The notes beneath the pieces were generated by a model. The model was not told where the DNA came from. It worked only from the letters and a program-made list of their open reading frames with translations, and ran no database searches. Shown in pieces: positions 1 to 9,605 of a DNA stretch of 38,401 bases. This DNA is from Clostridiales bacterium (GTDB lineage: Bacteria > Bacillota > Clostridia > Lachnospirales > Bianqueaceae): assembly GCA_024689505.1 (NCBI GenBank), contig JAILDJ010000242.1, forward strand, positions 1 through 38,401, in the 5' to 3' direction. Made by a program: the position numbers and the translations under genes. Position 1 is the first letter of the stretch, and every line of letters begins with the position of its first letter.

Positions 1-1172
1 GACTGGTTGCCTTCACGCATCCGGAATTCCGCGCGGTTCAAAGCGCCTTCCAGCTGGTCTTCCTCAAATCCTTCTTCCGCGATCTTCTGGCATACGGTGC
101 GGATCGTATCATAGAAGAGCTGCTCTTTCTCCGGATCCGCGTTCTTGACGACGATCGAAAAGACCGGACGATTGATGTCCGTCTCAACGGAAGAATAGAC
201 GTCGTCACCGATCTTTTGCTTGATCAACGCTTCTCTGAGCGGCGCCCCATCTCCTTCGATCAAAAGATACCCGAGCAGGTTGAGACAATTGATATAGGTC
301 GTATCGGACCAACTGCCATGGGCGAAGGAACAGCTGAAATAGACGGTATCGTCCTCATCCATGGCGGCATAAGGCTCTACCACATGCTTCGGCGCTGAGA
401 AAGGTTTCTGCTCCGCAACTGCATAGGTAGTACCGCTGTCGGTCATCTGGCTGAGATACTCTTTGTCCAGATACTCCAGGATCTCCTCCTGATCCCCGTC
501 GCCATAAAGGAAGATGATGCTGTTGGACGGTTGATAATGCCGCTGATAGAAATCCATGTACTTCTCGTAGGTAAGCTCCGGAATATGCTCTGGAACACCG
601 CCGGCGTTGAAGTGATAGGCGTTGTCAGGGAACAGATGGGCATACACCCGGTCCACCATGATATCCTCCGGATCCGATCTGGCGCCCTTCATTTCGTTGA
701 ATACGACGCCCTGGATCGATGCGGAATCCGCCTCCGGATCCGGAACATAATGCCATCCCTCCTGCATGAAAGGATACTTACTCTTTCGGATGAAGGGATG
801 GAAGACCGCATCCATATAAACATCCATCAACGTATGGAAATCCTTGGCATTCTGACTGGCGATCGGATACATCGTCATATCAGAACCGGTCATCGCATTG
901 AGAAACGTGTTCATGGAACCCTTTTCCAACTGCATGAAGGGATCCTTCAGGGGATACTTGTCTGATCCGCACAGGACCGTGTGTTCTATGATATGCGGCG
1001 TACCGCAGTCATCCTCAGGCGGTGTGCGGAAGCTGATGCAGAAGACTTTATTATCGTCGTCCGGATTGCTCAGATAGCAGACGCAGGCGCCGCTTTTTTC
1101 ATGCCTGTACAGATATCCATGCGAACCGATCTCCGGCAGCGCCTCATCTTTCAGCAAAGCATAACCTATCAT
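1..1172 (-). CDS. M16C (presequence protease-like) zinc metallopeptidase, 3' end beyond window
   Basis: Only the first 390 codons are in the window; the gene continues past the left edge. The start is the ATG at 1172, preceded by AAAAGGAG six bases upstream and only 12 nt after the PBP stop, so it is probably co-transcribed with the PBP. The inverted zinc-binding motif HIIEH is at residues 60-64 (H60 and H64 ligands, E63 the general base). Further on, the segment NEMKGARSDPED is typical of M16C/PreP-type enzymes, where a downstream Glu completes zinc binding. M16C family members are about 950-1000 residues long and degrade short peptides inside a closed chamber. No signal peptide is visible, so a cytoplasmic peptide-degrading role is inferred. 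Family assignment is firm; substrate is unknown. Confidence 0.93.
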   Translation of the reverse strand, partial: MIGYALLKDEALPEIGSHGYLYRHEKSGACVCYLSNPDDDNKVFCISFRTPPEDDCGTPHIIEHTVLCGSDKYPLKDPFMQLEKGSMNTFLNAMTGSDMTMYPIASQNAKDFHTLMDVYMDAVFHPFIRKSKYPFMQEGWHYVPDPEADSASIQGVVFNEMKGARSDPEDIMVDRVYAHLFPDNAYHFNAGGVPEHIPELTYEKYMDFYQRHYQPSNSIIFLYGDGDQEEILEYLDKEYLSQMTDSGTTYAVAEQKPFSAPKHVVEPYAAMDEDDTVYFSCSFAHGSWSDTTYINCLNLLGYLLIEGDGAPLREALIKQKIGDDVYSSVETDINRPVFSIVVKNADPEKEQLFYDTIRTVCQKIAEEGFEEDQLEGALNRAEFRMREGNQ

Positions 1173-1184
1173 GGAAACTCCTTT

Positions 1185-3014
1185 TTATCGTGTGTAATAA
1201 TAGTTCAAAAGATCATGGACGATCGGCAGCGCGGGATAGGATTCCGCACCGTTCTCGATCATGACGGTGATGGCGATCCCGGTCTTTCCGCCGACCTTCG
1301 TGTATCCGGTGAACCAGGAATGAGGCTCTGTATCATCACCTTCCGCGATCTGCGCCGTGCCCGTCTTGCCATAGACGTCACAGGGCAGGTCATTGAGCAT
1401 ATAAGCAGTACCGTAGGCGATGACACCGTCCATCAGACCTTCCAGATATTCAGCCTCTTCCGCTTTCATGACGGCATTGTCGTACATGGATGGAAGATAC
1501 TTCTCCACGGTCTTGCCTTCGGTATTCTCGATACGATCCACGATGTACGGTCTGTACAGCATACCGCCATTTCCTATGGCGGAAGCGATCATGTTCATGG
1601 AGAATGGTGTGATCTGATTCTGGCCCTGTCCGATCGCCGTCTCCGCGATCATCTGCTCGTTGTCCGCATCGGAAACGGTGACGTGCGACATGGACTGCGG
1701 CAGCACGAAATCGATACGATCGTTGAGATGCAGGGATTCTGCTGTTTTACGAAGATCATCCCCACCGATCTTAAGACCAAGTGTCGCGAAATACGTGTTG
1801 CAGGAAATAGCAAAGGCATCATAGATGTCCTGCTGCCCATGCGCTGTACTGTGATAGCAAGGCAGCGTCGTGGCACCGATCTCCACCTCGCCTTGGCAAT
1901 CATACTCATAATTGCGCAAAGAACCATCGCGATACGCGGCCAGGCTCGTGATGATCTTGAACGTGGATCCAGGCGGGTACTGGCCCTGCAGTGCGCGGGA
2001 ATATAAGGGACTATCGTCACGGCTGGTCAGATCTTCCCAGTCCTCCGATACCGTATTCGGATCATAAGAAGGGGTGGATACAAGTGCCAGGATCTTGCCG
2101 GTCGAAGGTTCACTGATCACGATGGCCCCGTGGACGTCTTTCAGCATCTCATAGGCTTTCTGTTGCAGTCCTCCGTCGATCGTGAGGATCGCATTGTTGC
2201 CGCGGATATCTTCACCACCGAACAGGTACTCCAGCTGATCCGTAAACCGATCGGACGAAAGGAGTGCTTCATTCAAGACCAGCTCCAGGCAGGTCTTACT
2301 GCGCAACGAGTATCCTGTGATATGGGCATAAGCTTCACCAAAAGGATACACACGTGTCTTTGTACCATCGGCTTCCACTTTGGTATACGCCAACTGGTTG
2401 CCGGAGGCATCATAGATCGAACCTCGGACGTAGTGCTCCTCCGCGTTCGCAAGTCTGGGATTGTACGTATTGATACGGATCTTACTGCCATCGATGAGCA
2501 TGGTCTTGGTCAAAAACAAGATCATCAACGCTGCAAGAAACAGGTACAGGTGCTTGATGGTCGCGAAGGACCTGGGATTGCCCTTACGCTGTTCAGAACT
2601 GATACGGTGTGCGGATCGTGTCGTCTTGCGGCGCGGGTTCTCGCTGTCCGTTCGGCGGCTGCTGTCCATAGACTGGCTGCTGTCCATAGACTGACTGCTG
2701 TCCATAGACTGACTGCTGTCCGTAGGTCTGCGGCTGCTGTCCGTAGACTGGCGGCTGCTGTCCGTAGACTGGCGGCTGCTGTCCGTAGGCTGGCGGCTGC
2801 TGTCCATAGGTCTGCGGCTGCTGTCCGTAGACTGGCGGCTGCTGTCCGTAGACTGGCGGCTGCTGTCCGTAGACTGGCGGCTGCTGTCCATATTGCTGCG
2901 GTCTTCCATACGGCTGCGGCGCTGCGTAAGGTCCTGGCTGTCCATAGGGCGGCTGTTGGACGTACTGTGGCTGCTGGTATGGCTGCTGTGGTCCGATGTG
3001 CTGCGGTTCTTCAT
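1185..3014 (-). CDS. class B penicillin-binding protein (PbpA/FtsI-type transpeptidase) with a repeat-rich cytoplasmic N-terminus
   Basis: D,D-transpeptidase that cross-links peptidoglycan at the outer face of the membrane, the usual partner of a SEDS glycosyltransferase. All three catalytic motifs are present in 609 residues: STFK (S350 nucleophile, K353), SCN (404-406) and KTG (550-552). A single membrane segment lies at about 150-173 and is followed by a short linker (NPR...RGSIYD), as in PbpA-like proteins without a long dimerisation domain. Residues 1-149 are a Ser/Arg/Asp/Gln low-complexity tail built from DSSRQST repeats, predicted cytoplasmic. The start at 3014 is chosen because AAAGGAGGTG, a ten-base match to the 16S anti-SD, lies upstream with 9 nt between GGAGG and ATG. 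Internal ATGs at 2690 and 2669 lie inside repeats and lack an SD. The first 422 nt overlap the SEDS gene in another frame. PBP identity is firm; the long N-terminus is likely but unproven. Confidence 0.9.
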   Translation of the reverse strand: MKNRSTSDHSSHTSSHSTSNSRPMDSQDLTQRRSRMEDRSNMDSSRQSTDSSRQSTDSSRQSTDSSRRPMDSSRQPTDSSRQSTDSSRQSTDSSRRPTDSSQSMDSSQSMDSSQSMDSSRRTDSENPRRKTTRSAHRISSEQRKGNPRSFATIKHLYLFLAALMILFLTKTMLIDGSKIRINTYNPRLANAEEHYVRGSIYDASGNQLAYTKVEADGTKTRVYPFGEAYAHITGYSLRSKTCLELVLNEALLSSDRFTDQLEYLFGGEDIRGNNAILTIDGGLQQKAYEMLKDVHGAIVISEPSTGKILALVSTPSYDPNTVSEDWEDLTSRDDSPLYSRALQGQYPPGSTFKIITSLAAYRDGSLRNYEYDCQGEVEIGATTLPCYHSTAHGQQDIYDAFAISCNTYFATLGLKIGGDDLRKTAESLHLNDRIDFVLPQSMSHVTVSDADNEQMIAETAIGQGQNQITPFSMNMIASAIGNGGMLYRPYIVDRIENTEGKTVEKYLPSMYDNAVMKAEEAEYLEGLMDGVIAYGTAYMLNDLPCDVYGKTGTAQIAEGDDTEPHSWFTGYTKVGGKTGIAITVMIENGAESYPALPIVHDLLNYYYTR

Positions 3015-4353
3015 CCTCTGGCACCTCCTTTCTTACAGGTGGATAGGAGGATCGAATGATCCCCTGGACGATACCGATCAGGATCGTCATAGAAAGCATG
3101 GAGCTGCCTCCATAGCTGATAAATGGTAAAGTAACGCCTGTCAACGGAATGAGCTTGGTCGCTCCTCCGATGATGACGAAGGTCTGGGTCATGAACAGGA
3201 CAGCAAAACCCAGCAGTAAGGACCGTTTATGTGCCTCGTTCTCATGCCGGGCGTATTCGAGCATGGTCATGAAAAGGAATGTGTACAGAAGGATCAGCAG
3301 GATGCAGAACAGCATGCCGAACTCCTCCGCTACAGCCGAAAAGACCATATCGGTCGTATTGACGGGTATGTACGTGGGCATGCCGCGGAACAGACCTGTT
3401 CCGAACCAACCGCCGCCTACGATGGCAAACAAGGAATGGGCGATCTGATACCCGCCGGCATTGATATCCGACCACGGGTCCAGCCATGCATCGACACGGA
3501 TCCGTACATGTCCGACGAATTTGTAGGCGACAAAGCCTGCTACGATCACTGCCAGTGCTCCAAGCACCAACCACAGTTTATGATCCAGATACTCATAGGT
3601 CATGAACCAGAAAATGATACCGAAGATCATCAGGCCGCCAAGATCGTTCTGCATCAACAATACAAGGCCGATAAAACCGGTCAAAGCAGCGGCCAGGATC
3701 AATCCAAACCAGGAGAATCTGCGGGAATAGATATAACCGATCAAGAAAATGAATGAGATCTTCACGAATTCAGATGGCTGGAACACAAATCCACCGATGT
3801 AAGCCCAGTTCAGGGCGCCGCCAGCCCGATAGGGAAAGACGAAGGGCAATAAGACCATGCCGCAGCTTGCAAGAATGAAGACCACGACAGGGATCTTATA
3901 GATCCAGTTGCCCCGCATGACCAATAAAACGATGTTGATCAGTCCAAAACAGATGAGCATCCAACGAATCTGCTGGATCGCGACGGCTTCATCCAGGCGC
4001 CACAGGATCGCGATACTGATGCTCAGCAGCATAAATACTGCGTTCCAGATCAGACGGCCTGTCCCTTTGTGCAAGGTCTCAGCGAGGATCCCCATCAAAA
4101 GCATGCCCCCCGCCTCGGCTCCCAACCATATAAAGGCCTGCTTCAGATCTCCGCCTTCCTGCAATGTATGCAGCAGGATGATCGTATCGGTCATGATCTG
4201 GAACAGCGCGATGAGGATCAATTGAGAGTGCGCGAAATAGGCCGCCTGCTTCTGCGAGGGCAGCCTCTTATAGCATTGCCATCCAAATATGATGAAAAGG
4301 ATCATCAGGAAAATATATATAAAACGGGAGATATATGTGATGAAATACAGCAT
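2593..4353 (-). CDS. SEDS-family peptidoglycan glycosyltransferase (FtsW/RodA/SpoVE type) with Tyr/Gln/Pro repeat tail
   Basis: Polytopic membrane enzyme that polymerises lipid II into glycan strands, working with a class B PBP. The SEDS core is clear: [22 protein letters not shown], the DPWSD..GGYQ loop carrying the conserved acidic and Trp-x-x-Pro features, and [17 protein letters not shown] near the end of the membrane domain. The core ends around residue 440. A hydrophilic tail follows, rich in Gln, Pro, Tyr and Gly, with YGQQPPV repeats at about residues 485-565 of 586. Such a tail is unusual for the family, whose members are mostly 370-450 residues. The ATG at 4353 has AAAGGAGG seven bases upstream. 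The last 422 nt are shared out of frame with the PBP gene, which implies tight co-expression. FtsW versus RodA cannot be decided from sequence alone. Confidence 0.93.
   Translation of the reverse strand: MLYFITYISRFIYIFLMILFIIFGWQCYKRLPSQKQAAYFAHSQLILIALFQIMTDTIILLHTLQEGGDLKQAFIWLGAEAGGMLLMGILAETLHKGTGRLIWNAVFMLLSISIAILWRLDEAVAIQQIRWMLICFGLINIVLLVMRGNWIYKIPVVVFILASCGMVLLPFVFPYRAGGALNWAYIGGFVFQPSEFVKISFIFLIGYIYSRRFSWFGLILAAALTGFIGLVLLMQNDLGGLMIFGIIFWFMTYEYLDHKLWLVLGALAVIVAGFVAYKFVGHVRIRVDAWLDPWSDINAGGYQIAHSLFAIVGGGWFGTGLFRGMPTYIPVNTTDMVFSAVAEEFGMLFCILLILLYTFLFMTMLEYARHENEAHKRSLLLGFAVLFMTQTFVIIGGATKLIPLTGVTLPFISYGGSSMLSMTILIGIVQGIIRSSYPPVRKEVPEDEEPQHIGPQQPYQQPQYVQQPPYGQPGPYAAPQPYGRPQQYGQQPPVYGQQPPVYGQQPPVYGQQPQTYGQQPPAYGQQPPVYGQQPPVYGQQPQTYGQQSVYGQQSVYGQQPVYGQQPPNGQREPAPQDDTIRTPYQF
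2659..2901 (-). repeat. tandem minisatellite of 21-bp and 18-bp units, read in two coding frames
   Basis: On the plus strand there are twelve consecutive units beginning ctgctgtcc. Three 18-bp units (2659-2712) are followed by nine 21-bp units (2713-2901). The commonest 21-bp form is ctgctgtccgtagactggcgg, present at 2734, 2755, 2818, 2839 and 2860; others differ at a few bases. Every unit is a multiple of three. On the minus strand the units encode YGQQPPV-type heptads (hexads for 18-bp units) in the SEDS gene and DSSRQST-type heptads in the overlapping PBP gene. No spacers or flanking direct repeats suggest a CRISPR or transposon. Confidence 0.97.
3023..3032 (-). promoter_or_regulatory. very strong Shine-Dalgarno site inside the SEDS gene, setting the PBP start
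   Basis: The minus strand reads AAAGGAGGTG followed by CCAGAGG and ATG at 3014. Ten bases match the complement of the Firmicutes anti-SD, with 9 nt between GGAGG and ATG. In the SEDS frame the same bases encode Arg-Lys-Glu-Val-Pro, so a chance match is possible. Its strength and spacing make it the best start signal for the PBP. Confidence 0.82.
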
Positions 4354-4377
4354 CTCATAGCCTCCTTTCCAATAGAC

Positions 4378-6669
4378 TTACAAACAAGGTTTAAAGAAAT
4401 GGCCTCGTATACTGTGATCCGGCGCGTCATAGACCGAATGCCCCTTGACCGCCTCCTGATAGGAGCGGATGACGGACTGTGTCTGCGCAAGGTCCTCATC
4501 AAGGAACAAGAGCCGCCAGATCCCGGCGCCGGTCTTTTTCAGAACCTTGGAACGATCGGCCATCCAAAGCGGATGCCCGGTATAGAGCATGTTGTAACAC
4601 GACTTCCCACAGTGCAGCTCCGCCGTCCAGGGCTCATCCTTGCGGTCCCGGATCTCCAGGATCCGACTGCCCGAACCATGCAGGCACTTCAGTCCTTCTT
4701 TCTGCAGGCACTGCCGGGTGGTCATCACAGGGATCTTACCATAGGCAATGATCGCATCCCTGTTCTCACCCACGAGAGACAATTCTTCTGCGGAGGATTC
4801 CACCGACAACGTCAAAGAATCCGCATATCCGTGGATCAGATCGGCCGCAGCGCGGTTCATGACCGGGATCTGCATATCGCAGAAGACATGTTCTGCAGGA
4901 AAAGCTGTGGTCTGTCCCAGGCCGTGCACCAGCACGGGGACCTCCCACGGTTCCTCTTGCTGCCAGGTCTCCCGCACATCGAAATACGGCAGGCTTACGC
5001 CACAGCTGATCCCCGCTGCATGGGCTTCTCCGATCAGTTCAACGATCCTCTGACGGGAGAATCGCTCCCTGCGGAACCAGACATGATCGATCTTAAGCTC
5101 CATCGCGGCGCTCCATTGCTCTTCTGTAGACAAAACAGCTTCCAGACGCACTCCTGCACCTGATTCCTTCTGCAGGGAACCAAGTCTGAGCGGATCATAC
5201 GGTCGCTGTTCCCGCTGACATAAAGCATCCTCAAGAGCTGTCAAGGCCTTGCGGCGCAGTTCGTTCAGCGCAGACACCGGGATAAATATGCTGCCTTCGG
5301 TCCGGATCCTGATATCTTCCGGGACGAACGGCGTACCTCCGGTCTTGATCAGAGATCTGCGGATCGCGGCTTCCTCCATACTATGCTCAAGCGCGGTCTC
5401 CACAACGCTTCCTTCGATAGTGACAGTCGTATCTCCACAAGACGCAGTCAATCGCGCCTGCCGCCCTTCGGTCAGATCAGCGGACAGGATCACAGGCCTT
5501 TGGGGCGACTCATAGTTTGAGAAACGCCCAACCAGCGCACTGTCGATCAAGCGGTAGACTTCGAGTCCTTTCCGGACGTTCCGTTCCAAAGTGATCCAGG
5601 CGCTGCATCCGTCATCTGTCAGGTTGCGTTCCTGCAGCTGATAGGAGGGAAACGGCGCTTTTTCCGTTCGAATCTCCAATACATCCTGTGCGTGCAGCGG
5701 TGTGTCAGAAGCAATATAAATACGTCCACCACGGATCTCGGAGACTTTACCGATCCGCAATCCTTGATGCTTCGGACTCTCCGCCTCGATCATGGAATCC
5801 TTCGCCTTTACCCAGTAACCGCGAGAAAAACCGCCGCGGTTGAACAACTGTGCCATCTCCTGTTTGCTTTCAGCCAGTGTCTCCTCCGACAGCATATGAT
5901 CCAGCGCCGCTCGGTACCCAGAGGTCACGCCATATACGTACTCCGGGCTTTTCAATCGGCCTTCGATCTTCAAAGAATCTACGCCGCAGGAGACGATCTC
6001 CGGCAGGATATCCAGGGTGCACATATCCTTCATATCCATCAGATATGCTGGCTTGCGGTCCCCAGCACGATAGGCCAGCCGACAAGGCTGCGCGCACATA
6101 CCGCGATTACCGCTGCGCCCCCCGATGAATGAACTCATCAAACACTGACCGGAAACACTGTAGCACATGGCCCCATGGATGAAGACTTCCAGTTCGATCT
6201 TCGAGCATTCCCGGATCCTCCGCACATCTTCCAGAGACAGTTCCCGTGCCAGTACGACGCGCTGGAAGCCAAGATCCTCCAGAAAGCGGACACCGTCCGG
6301 TGCATGGACGCTCATCTGTGTACTTCCATGCAGCGCGATCCAAGGATAATGTCTGCGGATATGATCCGCTACCCCAAGATCCTGCACGATCACACCGTCG
6401 ATACCGGTCTCTGCCATCTGCTCCATGCTTACCGCAAAGTCCTTCCACTCCGTCTCTTTGACCAACGTGTTGACGGTCAAGAGCGTTTTGACATTGTGCA
6501 ACCGCGTATAATGGACGGCTTCCTTCATGGAAGCGATGTCGAATCCGGAAGCTCCATGCCTTGCATTGAAGCGCGTGCCTCCGAAATACACTGCATTGCA
6601 GCCGGCGGCCACGGCGCTTTTCAAGCATTCCATGTTGCCGGCTGGTGATAATAATTCAGGATGACTCAT
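4378..6669 (-). CDS. U32 family protein, RlhA-like (rRNA hydroxylation)
   Basis: 763 residues, the size and layout of the large U32 proteins. The N-terminal U32 barrel starts [15 protein letters not shown]. The diagnostic cysteine region includes C169 and C176 ([12 protein letters not shown]), C192 and C196 ([10 protein letters not shown]) and C228 before [10 protein letters not shown]. Characterised U32 proteins (RlhA, TrhP, UbiU/V) use four such Cys to hold a 4Fe-4S cluster and act in RNA or quinone hydroxylation rather than proteolysis. The length and the extra middle and C-terminal regions best resemble RlhA, which modifies 23S rRNA C2501; this function is inferred. The ATG overlaps the ruvB stop as ATGA, so translation is probably coupled. 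No SD is visible directly before it. Confidence 0.88.
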   Translation of the reverse strand: MSHPELLSPAGNMECLKSAVAAGCNAVYFGGTRFNARHGASGFDIASMKEAVHYTRLHNVKTLLTVNTLVKETEWKDFAVSMEQMAETGIDGVIVQDLGVADHIRRHYPWIALHGSTQMSVHAPDGVRFLEDLGFQRVVLARELSLEDVRRIRECSKIELEVFIHGAMCYSVSGQCLMSSFIGGRSGNRGMCAQPCRLAYRAGDRKPAYLMDMKDMCTLDILPEIVSCGVDSLKIEGRLKSPEYVYGVTSGYRAALDHMLSEETLAESKQEMAQLFNRGGFSRGYWVKAKDSMIEAESPKHQGLRIGKVSEIRGGRIYIASDTPLHAQDVLEIRTEKAPFPSYQLQERNLTDDGCSAWITLERNVRKGLEVYRLIDSALVGRFSNYESPQRPVILSADLTEGRQARLTASCGDTTVTIEGSVVETALEHSMEEAAIRRSLIKTGGTPFVPEDIRIRTEGSIFIPVSALNELRRKALTALEDALCQREQRPYDPLRLGSLQKESGAGVRLEAVLSTEEQWSAAMELKIDHVWFRRERFSRQRIVELIGEAHAAGISCGVSLPYFDVRETWQQEEPWEVPVLVHGLGQTTAFPAEHVFCDMQIPVMNRAAADLIHGYADSLTLSVESSAEELSLVGENRDAIIAYGKIPVMTTRQCLQKEGLKCLHGSGSRILEIRDRKDEPWTAELHCGKSCYNMLYTGHPLWMADRSKVLKKTGAGIWRLLFLDEDLAQTQSVIRSYQEAVKGHSVYDAPDHSIRGHFFKPCL

Positions 6670-7721
6670 AATTTCAATTGACCGTTCACATCAGGAACGT
6701 CTCGATGGAAGTATGTCAGACAATAGGGCGTGACCACACGGCCGCGTGGTGTCCGCTGGATGAAACCGCACTGCATCAGATACGGTTCACAAACATCCTC
6801 AATGGTACCGGAATCCTCGCCGATGGAGGCTGCCAGGGTCTCCAGACCCACCGGACCGCCGCCGAACAGATCCATCATGGCGGTCAGCATCTTCTGGTCC
6901 ATGGTATCCAGACCATTTGGATCGACGTTCAGTTGGTTCAGCGCATAGCGGGCCGTTTCAAGATCGATGCGTCCATCGAAACGCACCTCCGCGAAGTCCC
7001 TGACACGCTTGAGGAAACGATTCGCAAGACGCGGTGTCCCTCGGGACCTGCGCGCGATCTCCAGCGCACCTTCCTCATCGATATCGATCTTCAGTTTCGC
7101 GGCAGAATTCTTGACAATCTGTGCCAGTTCTTCCGGCTTATAATATTCCATATGATGGTTCATGCCGAAACGATCGCGCAACGGTGCTGACAAAGCGCCG
7201 GCCCGTGTGGTGGCGCCGATCAGGGTGAACCTGGGCAGATCCAGTCGAATGGAACGCGCCGCGGGCCCTTTGCCGATCATGATATCGATGGCGAAATCCT
7301 CCATTGCCGGATACAGGATCTCCTCGACCTGTCGGTTCAGGCGATGGATCTCATCGATGAACAAGATGTCTCCGGGGCTCAGATTATTGAGGATCGCGGC
7401 CATATCGCCCGGCTTTTCGATCGCAGGGCCTGTCGTGATCTTGATATTGACGTTCATTTCGTGCGCGATGATGCCTGCGATGGTGGTCTTGCCCAGTCCG
7501 GGAGGACCGTAGAACAATGCGTGATCCAATGGTTCTCCACGCTTTTTGGCTGCAGCGATGAAGATCTTCAGGTTCTCCTTGACCGCATCCTGGCCAATGT
7601 AATCCTCGAAATGGACCGGCCGCAGGCTTGCTTCATTTTCCTGCTCTTCCTTACGGACTTTGGTATCGACCCAACGTTCCAGATCGTCCATGCTTTCCAG
7701 TCTGTCTCTTAAATCGTCCAT
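6666..7721 (-). CDS. ruvB: Holliday junction branch migration helicase RuvB
   Basis: AAA+ motor that drives branch migration of Holliday junctions on RuvA. The 351-residue length is typical. Walker A is GPPGLGKTT (residues 72-80), Walker B is FIDEIHRL (D123, E124), and sensor 1 is GATTRAG. The C-terminal winged-helix domain includes [11 protein letters not shown] and ends with the usual RTPRGRVVT segment. The ATG at 7721 has AAGGAG seven bases upstream. It lies 12 nt after ruvA and overlaps the U32 gene by 4 nt, so it is one transcription unit. Nothing is unusual. Confidence 0.98.
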   Translation of the reverse strand: MDDLRDRLESMDDLERWVDTKVRKEEQENEASLRPVHFEDYIGQDAVKENLKIFIAAAKKRGEPLDHALFYGPPGLGKTTIAGIIAHEMNVNIKITTGPAIEKPGDMAAILNNLSPGDILFIDEIHRLNRQVEEILYPAMEDFAIDIMIGKGPAARSIRLDLPRFTLIGATTRAGALSAPLRDRFGMNHHMEYYKPEELAQIVKNSAAKLKIDIDEEGALEIARRSRGTPRLANRFLKRVRDFAEVRFDGRIDLETARYALNQLNVDPNGLDTMDQKMLTAMMDLFGGGPVGLETLAASIGEDSGTIEDVCEPYLMQCGFIQRTPRGRVVTPYCLTYFHRDVPDVNGQLKL

Positions 7722-7733
7722 ATCGTCTCCTTA

Positions 7734-8357
7734 TCACCTCGCAAGCCGTTTCAGACTCTCACGCACCAACTGGCTGACTTCGCCGGCTTCCGCCAAAGCT
7801 TCCCATCCGGGGATCGAACGTACGGCTTCGGTCGCGGCCGTATGTGCATAACCCAACGCTTCCAGCGCAGCGATCGCATCGGCGACCGCACTGTTTTCCG
7901 CCACACTCGTGATCGAAGATCCGGCGGGCAGGATCGTTGTATCATCCGCGGAAGGCGCGGTGATCTTGCCCTTCAGATCAAGAATGATCTGCTGGGCCGT
8001 CTTATTGCCGACGCCAGGCGCCTTTGTCAACGCCTTATGATCCCCCTGCGCGATGGCGAACAGGATGTCCGTCATACTGAGGGAGGTAAGGATGGCCAGG
8101 GCGAACTTCGGCCCCACACCCTTTACATTGATCAGGAGCTTGAACAAGTCCAGTTCATCCATCGTCAGAAAACCAAACAGCTGCATGGCATCTTCCCTTA
8201 CGGAAAAATAGGTATGCAGGGTGACTTCCCGCCCGACACCTACGCGCAGCATATCTTCTCGGATCGGAGCGAAAACACGATATCCAATGCCACCGTTCTC
8301 TACGATGACACTGTTCTCTTCGATCCGTTTCAATTCTCCTTGTACATATGCGATCAT
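7734..8357 (-). CDS. ruvA: Holliday junction DNA-binding protein RuvA
   Basis: Tetrameric platform that grips Holliday junctions and loads RuvB. 207 residues, normal for the family. The N-terminal OB fold starts MIAYVQGELKRIEENSVIVE. Helix-hairpin-helix motifs follow (LINVKGVGPKFALAIL and LTKAPGVGNKTAQQIILDLK). The C-terminal RuvB-binding three-helix domain begins around residue 150 (ADAIAALEALGY). The start has AAAGG about ten bases upstream. It precedes ruvB directly. Confidence 0.98.
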   Translation of the reverse strand: MIAYVQGELKRIEENSVIVENGGIGYRVFAPIREDMLRVGVGREVTLHTYFSVREDAMQLFGFLTMDELDLFKLLINVKGVGPKFALAILTSLSMTDILFAIAQGDHKALTKAPGVGNKTAQQIILDLKGKITAPSADDTTILPAGSSITSVAENSAVADAIAALEALGYAHTAATEAVRSIPGWEALAEAGEVSQLVRESLKRLAR

Positions 8358-8363
8358 GTACGT

Positions 8364-9605
8364 TCAACCTTTCTGTTCGGCGGCATTTTTTCCTGCGATG
8401 TAACCAGAGCTCCAGGCCCACTGCAGATTGAAGCCGCCGCAGTCTCCATCGATATCGATCACTTCTCCCGCAGCATACAAGCCTGGGAATCGCTTCATTT
8501 GCAGATCTGTTCCGATCTCCGTCCCATCGATCCCACCGGCTGTGACCTGGGCGTTCTTGAACCCACCATGGCCGATGATCTTCATTTTCCAGTGCTTCAG
8601 GAACCCTATCATGGTACGGATCTCCCCATCCTTGATGGACGATGAGGTCCGGTCTTTGCTGATGTCCGTTTCCTTCAACAGGACTGGGATCAGTTTCTTA
8701 TGCAAAGTCCCGTTCAAGCCCTCCAGGATCGGCTTCCAGGATACACTGTCCAGGATCTGCCGGATCAGTATGAACAAGTCCTCTGCTTCCATTTCAGGGA
8801 ACAGATCCAGTTCCAGCATCGGCTGTTTCCGCTGTTCCAGCAAGGTAGTCGCCGCCTGGGATACCATAAATACCGCGGAACCGGAGATCCCATCATCGGT
8901 AAAGATGATCTCGTCCGTGCAGGTGCGGATCACTTTCCCGTCCCACAGGATCTTGACGCAGGCATCCAAACGCAGTCCGCTGAGACGTTTGCAGTACGGC
9001 GATCCTAATTGCAGTTTAACCAATGCAGGTGACAAAGAAGTGACATGCAGTCCCGTTGCTTCGGCCAATTTGGGGCCGGATCCATCCGTCCCAAGCTGCG
9101 GTGCGGCTTTGCCTCCCGCCGTTAGTATCACCGCATCGAAAGAGGCCTTTCCTGCGGACGTCTGTACCTGCCAGCGGCCCTTGCTGCTTTGCATGCCGCG
9201 CACTTCCTGCTCCAGGCGGATCTCGATCCAGGGATCCCGCTCCACACGATCCCGAAGCGCGTCAATGACGGAAGCTGCCTGCAGATTATAGGGGTACAAC
9301 CGCTCTCCCTCAGATCGTACCGGGATCCCAATCGACCTGAAGAAGTCCAGCGTTTTTTCGAGATCGAATCCGGTAAAGACCGGTAGAAAGAGAGTTTTGG
9401 CTGAACCGTGATAAGCCTCATCTGTGACAGGCTCTTGTCCCAAAGACAGATTCGACAGATTGCATCGGCCATTGCCGGTCGCTGGGATCTTACGCCCCAG
9501 ACGATCGGTCTTCTCAAAAATGGTAACGCTGCATCCCTGTTCCGCTGCGGCGATCGCCGCCATAAGACCGGAGGCTCCGCCGCCGATCACAGCGATCCGT
9601 TTCAT
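8364..9605 (-). CDS. HI0933/YhiN-family FAD-dependent oxidoreductase
   Basis: 413-residue flavoprotein with an N-terminal dinucleotide fold (GGGASG, residues 8-13) and the signature GRKIPATGNGRCNLSN just after it, which defines the HI0933/YhiN/BaiN family. The C-terminal part ends with a second FAD-contacting segment (GLYAAGEVIDIDGDCGGFN). Members have been linked to bile-acid reduction (BaiN) and aminoacetone oxidation, but most are uncharacterised, so no substrate is assigned. Its ATG overlaps the recN stop by 4 nt (ATGA). The location between recN and ruvA is conserved context, not evidence of a DNA repair role. Confidence 0.92.
   Translation of the reverse strand: MKRIAVIGGGASGLMAAIAAAEQGCSVTIFEKTDRLGRKIPATGNGRCNLSNLSLGQEPVTDEAYHGSAKTLFLPVFTGFDLEKTLDFFRSIGIPVRSEGERLYPYNLQAASVIDALRDRVERDPWIEIRLEQEVRGMQSSKGRWQVQTSAGKASFDAVILTAGGKAAPQLGTDGSGPKLAEATGLHVTSLSPALVKLQLGSPYCKRLSGLRLDACVKILWDGKVIRTCTDEIIFTDDGISGSAVFMVSQAATTLLEQRKQPMLELDLFPEMEAEDLFILIRQILDSVSWKPILEGLNGTLHKKLIPVLLKETDISKDRTSSSIKDGEIRTMIGFLKHWKMKIIGHGGFKNAQVTAGGIDGTEIGTDLQMKRFPGLYAAGEVIDIDGDCGGFNLQWAWSSGYIAGKNAAEQKG

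Noticed and set aside
2600-2700. PBP starts at one of the internal ATGs close to its membrane segment (2690, 2669)
   Set aside because: These ATGs lie in repeat units (CAGTCT before them) with no SD, while 3014 has a ten-base SD. Kept only as the alternative to test.
2659-2901. CRISPR array
   Set aside because: The units are contiguous with no unique spacers, and they are coding in two frames.
2593-3014. Programmed frameshift making a SEDS-PBP fusion
   Set aside because: The frames would allow it, but I saw no convincing slippery site, and the strong SD and ATG explain PBP expression more simply.
2130-3059. Long plus-strand open frame with Ala/Val/Arg-rich repeats across the PBP gene
   Set aside because: It is opened by the minisatellite, which lacks stops in several frames. 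There is no SD and no recognisable domain, and it is fully antisense to motif-bearing genes.
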